Shown: positions 1 to 6,431 of the stretch, in pieces | Numbering within the stretch: position 1 is the stretch's first letter | Layout of the letters: every line of letters starts with the position of its first letter | NCBI GenBank assembly: GCA_022570975.1 | Contig: JACZYS010000015.1 | Location: 1-6,442 of the forward strand | Direction: 5' to 3' | DNA: 6,442 bases | Source: Candidatus Zixiibacteriota bacterium | GTDB taxonomy: Bacteria; Zixibacteria; MSB-5A5; GN15; FEB-12 | Translations under genes and position numbers: made by a program | The notes under the pieces: generated by a model | Told to the model about the DNA's origin: nothing | The model's input: only the letters and a program-made list of their open reading frames with translations | Databases searched by the model: none

Positions 1-24
1 CGAAGAAGGCGGGTTATAAAAGTA

Positions 25-57
25 TTGACTAAATAAATTGTAATTTTATATTATAAT
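25..57 (+). promoter_or_regulatory. Sigma-70-like promoter for the gene at 91
   Basis: A TTGACT hexamer at 25-30 is followed by TATATT at 47-52 (16-base spacer) and by a perfect TATAAT at 52-57 (21-base spacer, long for sigma-70). Either -10 box would place the transcript start near 59-65, just ahead of the ribosome binding site. The surrounding DNA is very A+T rich, so chance matches are possible, but the position directly upstream of a well-formed translation start supports the call. Confidence 0.5.
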
Positions 58-74
58 AGTTTTTGTTTTACAAC

Positions 75-82
75 TAAAGGAG
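75..82 (+). promoter_or_regulatory. Strong Shine-Dalgarno site (TAAAGGAG)
   Basis: TAAAGGAG lies 8 bases before the ATG at 91, close to ideal in sequence and spacing. It is the main reason to treat the gene at 91 as real although its downstream half overlaps another gene on the opposite strand. Confidence 0.7.
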
Positions 83-90
83 TACACATC

Positions 91-387
91 ATGTCCGAAG
101 TAAGAAGAATCTTGAGCACCTCATTTATTTCACTTCTTTTAGTGATTTGGGGATTATTTATGGTGTGTAGCGGACGCGTACCAACTGTCGCTTATGATGA
201 CGAATTTGCCGACCCAGAAGGCGGTTATAGCGAATCTGAAAACTCGGATTTAATGACGCAATTGGCGTTTTTGGATGAAGAGGCAACAAAACTAGAAGAT
301 TTTCAAAGGCGGGCAGGTACCACTTGTCCACGCTTAAGGCTTTGTCTAAAAGCTCTTCAGATCGCTGGTAGTCTTGACCATTTCTGA
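91..387 (+). CDS. Small membrane-anchored acidic protein, probably 3'-truncated near 300
   Basis: The product is not recognised. The start is well supported: an ATG with a near-perfect ribosome binding site and a promoter-like sequence upstream. The N-terminus reads as a positively charged stretch (MSEVRRIL), one hydrophobic helix at about residues 11-27 (SLLLVIWGLFMV), then an acidic, soluble-looking segment at about 35-71. This suggests a single-pass membrane protein with its acidic part outside the cytoplasm. VCSG after the helix is not a good lipobox, because Val rather than Gly/Ala/Ser precedes the Cys. From about residue 71 (position ~300) the character changes abruptly to a basic, Arg/Cys/Leu-rich tail that is exactly antisense to convincing TPR coding sequence. 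I infer that only about the first 70 residues are authentic and that the original 3' end is missing. Confidence 0.5.
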   Translation: MSEVRRILSTSFISLLLVIWGLFMVCSGRVPTVAYDDEFADPEGGYSESENSDLMTQLAFLDEEATKLEDFQRRAGTTCPRLRLCLKALQIAGSLDHF

Positions 388-1642
388 TTCTCCAAAGAAC
401 TCTGCCAAGTCCGGTAAGCCAGTCCGGCTGATTTCTATGAGATTTTTCCAATGAATTAATACTGTTTATTGCATCTTCTGTCAGACCACAATTGAATTGT
501 GATCTAATTTTCATTAGCCTTGCCTGTTTGCGAGTGGCCGAAATTCCCGGCAAATCCTCAAGTCCGTTCAGTGCTTGGACCGGTGAATCAAACTTGGCAT
601 ATTCAATAGCAATCAGATAACGCAGCAATAATTGGAAATTAAAATTATACTTTTCCCTTTCCATAATATTTCTCATGTACATCATTTCCTGCATTATTTC
701 CAAACCGTCAAATAATGGCCCTCTGGCACTTAACTCATAAAAAGAGCTGCTCATTCCTTTTGGTACATATTTCCTGTAGGTGACCGAGGCCTTAATAGCC
801 GGGGGATGCTCTTTGAGCCGGTGATATATGAAGATGTCCATCGCGCTTCTTAGTTTTTCGCCACCCCCCATAGAGACAACTTTGTCTTTGACATTCCTTG
901 CCTCGTCAATATTCAAAACCTGCAAAGTGCGGAAAAAATGACGGGTAAGATAATCAAAATCATAATCGGAATCCTTAAGTGAGATGTTACTTAATGCAAT
1001 TGCAGAATCATACATGCCCAATTCCTGAATATAATCAGCAGCCCGAATATAAAATAAAGTAGAATTTGATTTACTCGCCAGAGCTTTGTTATACTCTGTT
1101 TCGGCTGAATCAATTTGGTCATTTTTCAACAGAGAAAGAGCAATAAGAGCATAATATTCTCCTGGCCGTTCAGCTTCAAGATTTGAATCAGACAATATTT
1201 TTCTGGCTCTCCTGCTATCATTATGAATAATTAATGCCTCTGCAAAGAGTAATTGATTATCTGAATTGTTTGGATCCAATTCATAAAGAGATACAGCTGA
1301 CCGAATCATCTCGCTTTCCAGTTCATACATCTTGAAAATTTCATAGCTTCTCTTTAATGCCGGGGCAAATGATGGCCTTGAATCAATAATTGACATATAA
1401 ACATGGAGAGCATCCAGGAAGCGAAACTCTCTTTCAAATTTTAACCCCAGGCCAAAATATCCGCTGGGATCAGATAAATCAGAATCCGCAAGCTGCTTGA
1501 AAATGGAATCGGCAGCATCAGTTTCAAATTTTCTTAGATGATTTTGTGCCTGTTCAAACGGAGTCTGAGTTTTTTCATTAGTAGAATCTGAGCAGCTAAA
1601 AAGAGATATTAAAATCAGTAAAATTGCAATTTTTTTAAGCAT
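158..1642 (-). CDS. TPR-repeat outer-membrane-type lipoprotein, C-terminus probably replaced
   Basis: The 494-residue product starts with a lipoprotein signal: Lys-Lys, a hydrophobic core at residues 5-15, and a lipobox-like LFSC with the acylated Cys at 17. Ser-Asp follows, so there is no clear inner-membrane retention signal. The body is helical with degenerate TPR-like units, for example around residues 61-94, 163-194, 198-228 and 408-446; the last has the G..A..LL.KAL pattern. Such proteins usually scaffold protein-protein contacts on the periplasmic side; the partner is unknown. AAAAAAGG lies 6 bases before the ATG. The gene is divergent from lptB across 186 bases. After about residue 449 (position ~296) the sequence turns into a basic, proline-containing tail with hardly any acidic residues. 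That stretch is antisense to the start of the plus-strand gene at 91. I infer that the true coding stops near 290-305 and the natural 3' end is missing. Confidence 0.75.
   Translation of the reverse strand: MLKKIAILLILISLFSCSDSTNEKTQTPFEQAQNHLRKFETDAADSIFKQLADSDLSDPSGYFGLGLKFEREFRFLDALHVYMSIIDSRPSFAPALKRSYEIFKMYELESEMIRSAVSLYELDPNNSDNQLLFAEALIIHNDSRRARKILSDSNLEAERPGEYYALIALSLLKNDQIDSAETEYNKALASKSNSTLFYIRAADYIQELGMYDSAIALSNISLKDSDYDFDYLTRHFFRTLQVLNIDEARNVKDKVVSMGGGEKLRSAMDIFIYHRLKEHPPAIKASVTYRKYVPKGMSSSFYELSARGPLFDGLEIMQEMMYMRNIMEREKYNFNFQLLLRYLIAIEYAKFDSPVQALNGLEDLPGISATRKQARLMKIRSQFNCGLTEDAINSINSLEKSHRNQPDWLTGLGRVLWRIRNGQDYQRSEELLDKALSVDKWYLPAFENLLVLLPLHPKTPIASLNPSFQIRYNRLLGRQIRHHKRQLVRVRYTP
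285..310. other. Putative breakpoint where two convergent genes are both truncated
   Basis: Left of this interval the plus strand carries promoter, ribosome binding site, membrane anchor and acidic coding sequence. Right of it the minus strand carries clear TPR coding sequence. Each frame stays open for tens of codons beyond the interval but with a composition typical of antisense reading. One join explains both truncations. It may be a real rearrangement in the genome or a chimeric assembly or read; the sequence alone cannot separate these. I see no transposon ends or long direct repeat at the site. Confidence 0.5.
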
Positions 1643-1828
1643 CGTTAGCCTTTTTTAGTTCAAATAAACAAAACATAGTAACTATTTTTATACAATTGTC
1701 TCCTGAATAAATATGATTTTCCCTCTCATCAAAGTCTTTTTTTGGATATTTCTCTAAAATACAGCAAATTTTGCACCGATATTTAAAAAATAATAGTAAA
1801 AGTAATAAAAAGAGGTTATATTTGTAAT
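1643..1828. promoter_or_regulatory. A+T-rich divergent intergenic region (TPR gene / lptB operon)
   Basis: These 186 bases must hold the start signals for two divergent transcripts. What is visible: the minus-strand ribosome binding site AAAAAAGG (complement of 1649-1656), the plus-strand AGAGG at 1811-1815 (13 bases before the lptB ATG, rather far), and a short palindrome ACAATTGT at 1692-1699. No -35/-10 pair with good spacing was found on either strand. TTGCAC at 1771-1776 with TAATAG at 1791-1796 is only a weak match with a 14-base spacer. Confidence 0.4.
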
Positions 1829-2554
1829 ATGATAACACTCACTTCTGAGAAATTGTGCAAATTTTACCGGAAGAGGGCTGTTGTTGACGGCGTTTCAATC
1901 GAGGTAGAACAAGGTGAAGTCGTTGGCTTGCTTGGACCTAACGGAGCAGGAAAAACTACTACCTTTTATATGCTAATAGGCTTTATTTCACCGGACGGCG
2001 GGCAGGTTTTTCTTGCTGATAAAAACATTGGAAGATTGCCAATGTATAAAAGAGCTAACTTGGGTATAGGCTATCTTGCTCAGGAAGCCTCTGTCTTCAG
2101 GAAAATGACTGTAGAAGATAATATCATGTCTGTCCTTCAGTTTCGCAAAATGAGCAACGATGAAAGAAAAAAAAGAATGAATGCTCTCTTGGAGGAGCTG
2201 GATATTGCTCACCTTAAGAAGAATATGGCCTATACTCTTTCCGGCGGTGAAAGAAGGAGAGTGGAAATAAGCCGTGCACTTGTAAATGAGCCCAAGTTTA
2301 TTTTGCTTGATGAGCCATTTGCAGGGATTGACCCAATTGCGGTAGAAGATATTCAGAAAATAATTGAAAAACTGGTTGAGAAAGGACTGGGAGTCCTGAT
2401 AACCGACCATAACGTGAGAGAGACTTTATCAATTTGCAAACGAGCCTATATAATGTGCGATGGAAAAATATTGAAGGCAGGAACTTCTGAGTATCTGGCC
2501 AATGACCCTGAGGCAAGAAAAATATACTTAGGAGAGAAATTCCGCCTTAATTAA
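1829..2554 (+). CDS. lptB: Lipopolysaccharide export ABC transporter ATPase LptB
   Basis: LptB is the cytoplasmic ATPase of the LptB2FG complex, which extracts lipopolysaccharide from the inner membrane and drives it through the Lpt bridge to the outer membrane. The 241-residue length is usual for the family. All ABC motifs are intact: Walker A GPNGAGKT (36-43), Q-loop Gln 85 within YLAQEASVFRKMTVEDN, signature LSGGERRRVE (137-146), Walker B FILLDE (157-162, catalytic Glu 162), and H-loop His 194 within ITDHNVRETL. The YLAQE, FAGIDPIAV and DHNVRE strings are typical of LptB rather than of amino-acid ABC ATPases such as LivG/LivF. The start fits the family N-terminus. No lptA or lptC lies immediately upstream, unlike the common lptC-lptA-lptB order; here lptB heads the cluster and rpoN follows after 121 bases. 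A lipid A-type envelope is inferred. Confidence 0.95.
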   Translation: MITLTSEKLCKFYRKRAVVDGVSIEVEQGEVVGLLGPNGAGKTTTFYMLIGFISPDGGQVFLADKNIGRLPMYKRANLGIGYLAQEASVFRKMTVEDNIMSVLQFRKMSNDERKKRMNALLEELDIAHLKKNMAYTLSGGERRRVEISRALVNEPKFILLDEPFAGIDPIAVEDIQKIIEKLVEKGLGVLITDHNVRETLSICKRAYIMCDGKILKAGTSEYLANDPEARKIYLGEKFRLN

Positions 2555-2561
2555 GGCTTTT
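2544..2561 (+). terminator. Perfect 14-bp palindrome plus T run at the lptB stop codon (weak terminator-like)
   Basis: GCCTTAATTAAGGC at 2544-2557 is a perfect palindrome that includes the lptB stop codon and is followed by TTTT. As RNA it could form a 5-bp GCCTT/AAGGC stem with an AATT loop. The stem is short and the T run is only four bases before TACTGTTT, so it would be at best an attenuating terminator or a 3'-end stabiliser between lptB and rpoN. Confidence 0.3.
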
Positions 2562-2675
2562 ACTGTTTAATTAATGAACGAACTTTATGATAATGTTAAA
2601 ATTAGTAATCTTCACGCCCGATAAAAGAAACAACAGAAAAGTTGTACTACTTTAAGGGAATGAGGTTTTGATAAG

Positions 2676-4058
2676 ATGAAATTAGGTTTGCATCTAAATG
2701 TAGGATTAAGACAGACGCTGGCTCCTCAGTTGATCCAGTCTCTCAAGATGCTTCAGATGCCTGTCCTGAAACTGGAACAGACTATCAGACATGAGCTGGC
2801 AACAAATCCACTCTTAGAAGAGCTTGAAGAAGTTGAAGCGGATAATCTGGATGAGACTGAAGATGAAGAGAGCTCCAAAGATGAGATTGATTGGGAAGAT
2901 TATCTTTTTGATGATGACGACGGCTACAAAGTAAGAGAAATGCGTGAGACAACTGAAGAGAGATTTGAAAGCACGGCCACTCAGGGCAAGAATTTGTACC
3001 AGCACTTAACCGAGCAATTATCGTTTTTAAAATTATCGGAACAAGAGCACCTTATTGGGGAATATATTATAGGCAATATTGGACCGGAAGGATATATTTC
3101 TATTTCCGCTAGAGAAATGGCAGAAGAGCTCTCCATTGATGTTGAACTGATAGAAGAAGTGTTAAAGTTGATTCTACGTTTTGACCCTCTTGGAGTTGGG
3201 GCCAGAGATTTGAGAGAATCTCTTCTCATTCAACTCAAGGACAAAGGACTTGAGTACTCTTTGGCTTATAGAATTGTTGATGGTCATATTAATGATCTGG
3301 ATAAGAAATCGATTCTGCAAATAGCAAAGTTCATGTCAGTTACTCTAGAAAAGGCTCAGGCTGCTATGAATGTTATAAAAAACCTATCTCCCACACCCAC
3401 TTACGGAAGATTTGAACCGGCGGCAATGCCTATTGTACCGGACTTGACAGTGGAGAGATTTGGTGAAGAATATGTCATAGTTCATAATGACAGTTATGTC
3501 CCTCGACTGAGAATAAATAACAACTACAAGAACCTGATTAAACGAGGTAATTCATCTTCCGGAGATACTCGCAAATATGTAAAGCAGAAGCTTGAGCAGG
3601 CGAGGTGGCTTTTGAACTCCATCAATCAGCGCAGGTCTACAATGATAAGAGTTATGGGAGCAATTGTTGAAAGACAGAAGGAATTTTTTGAACATGGACC
3701 GGCATATATCAAGCCATTGATAATGGAAGATATTGCGACCGAGGTTGATATGAATGTTGCTACCATAAGCAGAGTTGCCAACAGCAAATACGTGCAGACT
3801 CCATACGGCGTCAAAGAGATAAAATACTTCTTTAACTCAGGTATTGCTAAAGAAGACGGTGAGGATATGTCCAAGCTGTCAGTAAAAGAAAGAATCACTG
3901 AGTTAATAAAAAAAGAACCTCTTGAAAAACCATATTCGGATCAGGAGATTTTTCGAAGGTTAAATGAAGAAGGAATCAAGCTGGCCAGAAGAACTGTGAC
4001 CAAGTACAGGGAAGAGATGAAAATTAAGCCGGCAAGATTACGAAAACAGATCACTTAA
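2676..4058 (+). CDS. rpoN: RNA polymerase sigma-54 factor RpoN
   Basis: RpoN directs RNA polymerase to -24/-12 promoters and needs AAA+ activator proteins to open DNA. The 460 residues cover all regions. Region I (about 1-50) has the typical LRQTLAPQLIQSLKMLQMP start, which contacts activators. Region II (about 48-85) is short and strongly acidic. The core-binding domain spans roughly 105-300. The helix-turn-helix lies at about 350-385 (EDIATEVDMNVATISRVANS). The RpoN box near the C-terminus reads ARRTVTKYRE (437-446), with Thr 442 where Ala is common (ARRTVAKYRE). The ATG has GAGG 10 bases upstream. The 121-base gap after lptB contains TATGATAAT at 2586-2594, which could be a -10 element, but no good -35 accompanies it. 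glpX follows 47 bases downstream, so co-transcription is likely. Confidence 0.96.
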   Translation: MKLGLHLNVGLRQTLAPQLIQSLKMLQMPVLKLEQTIRHELATNPLLEELEEVEADNLDETEDEESSKDEIDWEDYLFDDDDGYKVREMRETTEERFESTATQGKNLYQHLTEQLSFLKLSEQEHLIGEYIIGNIGPEGYISISAREMAEELSIDVELIEEVLKLILRFDPLGVGARDLRESLLIQLKDKGLEYSLAYRIVDGHINDLDKKSILQIAKFMSVTLEKAQAAMNVIKNLSPTPTYGRFEPAAMPIVPDLTVERFGEEYVIVHNDSYVPRLRINNNYKNLIKRGNSSSGDTRKYVKQKLEQARWLLNSINQRRSTMIRVMGAIVERQKEFFEHGPAYIKPLIMEDIATEVDMNVATISRVANSKYVQTPYGVKEIKYFFNSGIAKEDGEDMSKLSVKERITELIKKEPLEKPYSDQEIFRRLNEEGIKLARRTVTKYREEMKIKPARLRKQIT

Positions 4059-4105
4059 GAATTTGAGACATACATGATTGTAGTACCATAGGATGGGAAT
4101 ACTAA

Positions 4106-5068
4106 ATGGACAGAAATCTCGCGCTTGAAAGCGTAAGACTAACAGAAGCTGCTGCTCTTTCTTCAGCCAGATGGATGGGAAAAGGGGACGGAAAGGCTGC
4201 AGACCATGCCGCTGTCGAAGCGATGCGAAAAGTCTTTGATTCAATTTCAATTTCAGGACGAGTTGTTATAGGCGAAGGTGAGCGAGACGAAGCTCCTATG
4301 CTTTATATTGGTGAAAAAGTTGGCAATAGCGATGGTGATGGACCGGAAGTGGATATTGCCGTAGACCCGCTTGAGTGCACCAATTCTGTGGCCTATGGAA
4401 GGTCAAACGCAATGGCCGTATTGGCTATGGCTCCCAAGGGAGATTTCCTTGCCGCACCGGATATCTATATGGACAAAATTGCGGTAGGGCCGGAAGCTGC
4501 TGACGTTATTGACTTAGCTCTGCCTATAGAAGAGAACCTGAATAGGGTTGCCGAAGTCAAAAATTATGATATTTCAGATCTAACGGTTGTAATTTTGGAA
4601 AGAGAGCGTCACAAACAATTGATCGAAAGAGTCAGGAAATCTGGTGCCCGAATACAACTTATTACTGATGGAGATGTGGCCGCGGCAATAGCTGCTGCTC
4701 TGCCGGGTACGGGGATAGATGTTCTGGTAGGAATTGGAGGCTCTCCCGAAGGTGTGCTGGCTGCTGCCGCTTTAAGATGTATTGGCGGGGAGATTCAAGC
4801 CAGACTAATACCTCGTAATCAGGAAGAGATTGACAGAGCCAAGAAAATGGGCGTGAAAGATATAAATAAAATATATAAGTGTAATGAGCTTGCAAGAGGG
4901 AATGACTTGATGTTCGCCGCCACCGGTGTAACTGACGGAGACCTCTTAAACGGAGTAAGATACAGACCGGATGGCGCGACCACTCATTCATTGGTTCTCC
5001 GTTCGGCAAGTTTTACCAGGAGATTCATAATAACAGAACATTATTTTGACCAAGAGCCACAATTTTAA
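4106..5068 (+). CDS. glpX: Class II fructose-1,6-bisphosphatase GlpX
   Basis: GlpX hydrolyses fructose 1,6-bisphosphate to fructose 6-phosphate and phosphate in gluconeogenesis, in the cytoplasm, with divalent metal. The 320 residues align over the full length with E. coli GlpX as I recall it, minus a short insertion near 240. Metal and catalytic residues are in place: Asp 33 (AADHAA), Glu 57 (IGEGERDEAP), Asp 87 and Glu 90 (VDPLE), and Glu 215 (GGSPEGV). The family motif DPxEGT/DPxDGT reads DPLECT here: Gly is replaced by Cys 91 (codon TGC at 4376-4378), a one-base change from GGC. Since everything else is intact, the enzyme is probably functional, but this residue sits in the active-site loop. 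AGGA at 4090-4093 lies 12 bases before the ATG. The gene sits between rpoN and hpf, an unusual place. Some class II enzymes also act on sedoheptulose 1,7-bisphosphate; this cannot be judged here. Confidence 0.93.
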   Translation: MDRNLALESVRLTEAAALSSARWMGKGDGKAADHAAVEAMRKVFDSISISGRVVIGEGERDEAPMLYIGEKVGNSDGDGPEVDIAVDPLECTNSVAYGRSNAMAVLAMAPKGDFLAAPDIYMDKIAVGPEAADVIDLALPIEENLNRVAEVKNYDISDLTVVILERERHKQLIERVRKSGARIQLITDGDVAAAIAAALPGTGIDVLVGIGGSPEGVLAAAALRCIGGEIQARLIPRNQEEIDRAKKMGVKDINKIYKCNELARGNDLMFAATGVTDGDLLNGVRYRPDGATTHSLVLRSASFTRRFIITEHYFDQEPQF

Positions 5069-5093
5069 TGGGCATGAAAAGGAGAGGCCAGCC

Positions 5094-5453
5094 ATGCAAA
5101 AAAGTATTACCGCTCGTCATTTTGATTTGACCCCGGAGATGAAACAAAGTTGTGAAGAGGAGATTGACCGACTTGGCAAATTCTTTGACAATATTATTTC
5201 GGCTGAGCTGGTACTGGACAAGGAGCGTCATTTGAGAAAAGCAGAGCTAAAAGTAAGAGTATATAATTCCACTATTACCGGAACTGCCAATACCGACGAT
5301 ATTTATAAGTCTGTTGCCGAGGCTGCTGATAAAGTTAAAGTGCAGCTCCAAAAATATAAGGGAAAGCTTAAAAACAAAAAACCGGAAGTTATAACAGAGA
5401 CAATTAACTCCCTGACAAGACCAACTACCGATGTCGATGAAATTGATATTTGA
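5094..5453 (+). CDS. hpf: Ribosome hibernation-promoting factor, short form (HPF/RaiA family)
   Basis: HPF-family proteins bind the decoding region of the 30S subunit in non-growing cells and silence or protect the ribosome. The 119-residue product has the family fold pattern: ITARHFDLTPEMKQSCEEEIDRL..FF (about 5-31), a strand ISAELVLDKERH (35-46), AELKVRVYN (50-58), then DDIYKSVAEAADKVKVQLQKYKGKLK (68-93). It ends with a mildly acidic tail of about 25 residues and lacks the extra C-terminal dimerisation domain of long HPF (about 180-190 residues). It therefore resembles short HPF or RaiA/YfiA; which of the two is not decidable. The frame is open 16 codons further up to an ATG at 5046 inside glpX, but the ATG at 5094 has AAAAGGAG 9 bases upstream and matches the family N-terminus. 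It starts 25 bases after glpX and ends just before a terminator, so it is the last operon gene. Confidence 0.92.
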   Translation: MQKSITARHFDLTPEMKQSCEEEIDRLGKFFDNIISAELVLDKERHLRKAELKVRVYNSTITGTANTDDIYKSVAEAADKVKVQLQKYKGKLKNKKPEVITETINSLTRPTTDVDEIDI

Positions 5454-5484
5454 GCATTAAAAGTCAAATCAACAGGCAGCAAAT

Positions 5485-5518
5485 AAAGAGGTGGTATTAT
5501 CTTACTGCCTCTTTTTTT
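5485..5518. terminator. Intrinsic terminator, probably bidirectional, between hpf and the EamA gene
   Basis: The arms AAAGAGGTGGTA (5485-5496) and TACTGCCTCTTT (5503-5514) pair over 12 bp (two G-U wobbles on the plus-strand RNA) around a 6-base loop. An unbroken run of seven T (5512-5518) closes the plus-strand side. Read on the minus strand the same hairpin is followed by TTTATTT, so it can also end the convergent gene, whose stop codon (complement of 5517-5519) lies in the T run. Confidence 0.88.
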
Positions 5519-6431
5519 AATAAATCATCAACAAAGAAACTCCTACAACAGCTAAAAGAGCTCCAAACAGAGAACGGCGTGACACTTTTTCTTTATAATA
5601 AAAAATTACCAATGGAATAATCATTATCGGTACCAGAGCATTAAGGGTTGCGGCTATTCCGGTTTCTATATACTTGATAGCTACAAGAGAAAGCCAGACA
5701 CCCAGAAAAGGTCCGGCTATTGTCCCACCTGCGCTCAAGGCCATGGCTCTTTTGTTTCTCATGGCCTCAAAGACTTTTGGCAGACTACCCCGGACTGCGG
5801 AAAAAATCCAGATTGCTGAGAGAGCAAAAAGCAGTCTTATGTAGGATGCCATAAACGGCTCAACCTGAGCCCCGGAATAGACCATTCCCTGCTTGGCAAG
5901 TATCAACCCGAGCGCTTGTCCCATAGCTCCGCCAAGAGCATACAAGCCGCCTTTTATTAGAATTTTTCGGTCATGTGGGATAGCATTATTGTTTTCTTTG
6001 TTTTTTTCAAGAACAACCCAAATAATCCCGGATACTGTAATTAAAATTCCCAGAATATTCAAGAACGAGAGTTTTTCACCTAAGAAAACCCAGGCAATAA
6101 TTGCAGTCAAAATTGGATTACAGGAAAATATCAAAGTTGTCAGACGAGGTCCTAACAAAAGCAATGACTTGAAAAGGGAACTGTCTCCCAGAGCCAGACC
6201 AATAACTCCTGAGAGACCCAACCAGAGGCATTGCTCAGAGCCTATACCACCGGGCATTACCGTGCCTGTAGTGATGAGTAAAATGGAGGCGTATAAAATA
6301 ACGGCCATTAAGAGACGTATCTTATTTAAAAGATAAGCCCCGATTAGTTTCCCTGATTCAGAGAATAAAATGGAAGTAAATGCCCAGAAAAAGGCTGTCG
6401 ATAATGCTGCTATTTCACCTATATATTCCAC
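5517..6431 (-). CDS. EamA/DMT-superfamily transporter (ten-helix permease), start uncertain
   Basis: This is an inner-membrane protein of the drug/metabolite transporter superfamily, which includes exporters and importers of amino acids, nucleotide sugars and other small metabolites; the substrate cannot be told. The 304 residues show two EamA repeats of five helices each. The first spans about 5-142, with the hallmark FLGEKLS between helices 4 and 5. The second spans about 158-303, with YYKEKVSRRSLFGALLAVVGV before the last helix. A polar, Lys/Asn-rich cytoplasmic linker at about 142-157 joins them. The indicated start is a GTG at 6431 with no visible ribosome binding site in the few bases that remain. 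The frame is open to the window edge, so the real start may lie outside, but no whole domain is missing. The gene converges on hpf and shares its terminator; no functional link to the operon is evident. Confidence 0.88.
   Translation of the reverse strand: MEYIGEIAALSTAFFWAFTSILFSESGKLIGAYLLNKIRLLMAVILYASILLITTGTVMPGGIGSEQCLWLGLSGVIGLALGDSSLFKSLLLLGPRLTTLIFSCNPILTAIIAWVFLGEKLSFLNILGILITVSGIIWVVLEKNKENNNAIPHDRKILIKGGLYALGGAMGQALGLILAKQGMVYSGAQVEPFMASYIRLLFALSAIWIFSAVRGSLPKVFEAMRNKRAMALSAGGTIAGPFLGVWLSLVAIKYIETGIAATLNALVPIMIIPLVIFYYKEKVSRRSLFGALLAVVGVSLLMIY

Noticed and set aside
2..19. Possible last codons of an upstream gene (reading EEGGL then stop)
   Set aside because: Five codons at the window edge are too few to support a gene.
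4..229. Near-repeat AGAAGGCGG(G)TTATA at 4-18 and 216-229
   Set aside because: Only 14 bases with one base inserted, and not located at the suspected breakpoint; chance is a sufficient explanation.
1817..1824. TATATTTG, resembling the Bacteroidota -7 promoter box TAnnTTTG
   Set aside because: It lies only 4 bases before the lptB ATG and after the ribosome binding site, and no TTTG partner sits at the right distance upstream.
1635..1838. Minus-strand open frame of 67 codons, Leu/Phe-rich at its start, spanning the TPR-lptB gap
   Set aside because: It begins inside lptB and lies in very A+T-rich intergenic DNA. It has no ribosome binding site of note, and its hydrophobic run comes from simple A/T-rich codons. 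It looks like chance.
1988..2410. Minus-strand open frame of 140 codons inside lptB
   Set aside because: It is antisense to the conserved LptB coding sequence and has no recognisable domain.
4662..5009. Minus-strand open frame of 115 codons inside glpX
   Set aside because: It is antisense to conserved GlpX; Arg/His/Leu-rich composition is typical of a shadow frame.
5046..5093. Upstream start giving HPF 16 extra residues
   Set aside because: It begins within glpX and has no ribosome binding site, and the extra residues do not match the family; the ATG at 5094 has a strong site and fits.
5893..6336. Plus-strand open frame of 147 codons
   Set aside because: It lies wholly antisense to the well-supported EamA transporter; it is basic and proline-rich as antisense frames usually are, with no family resemblance.
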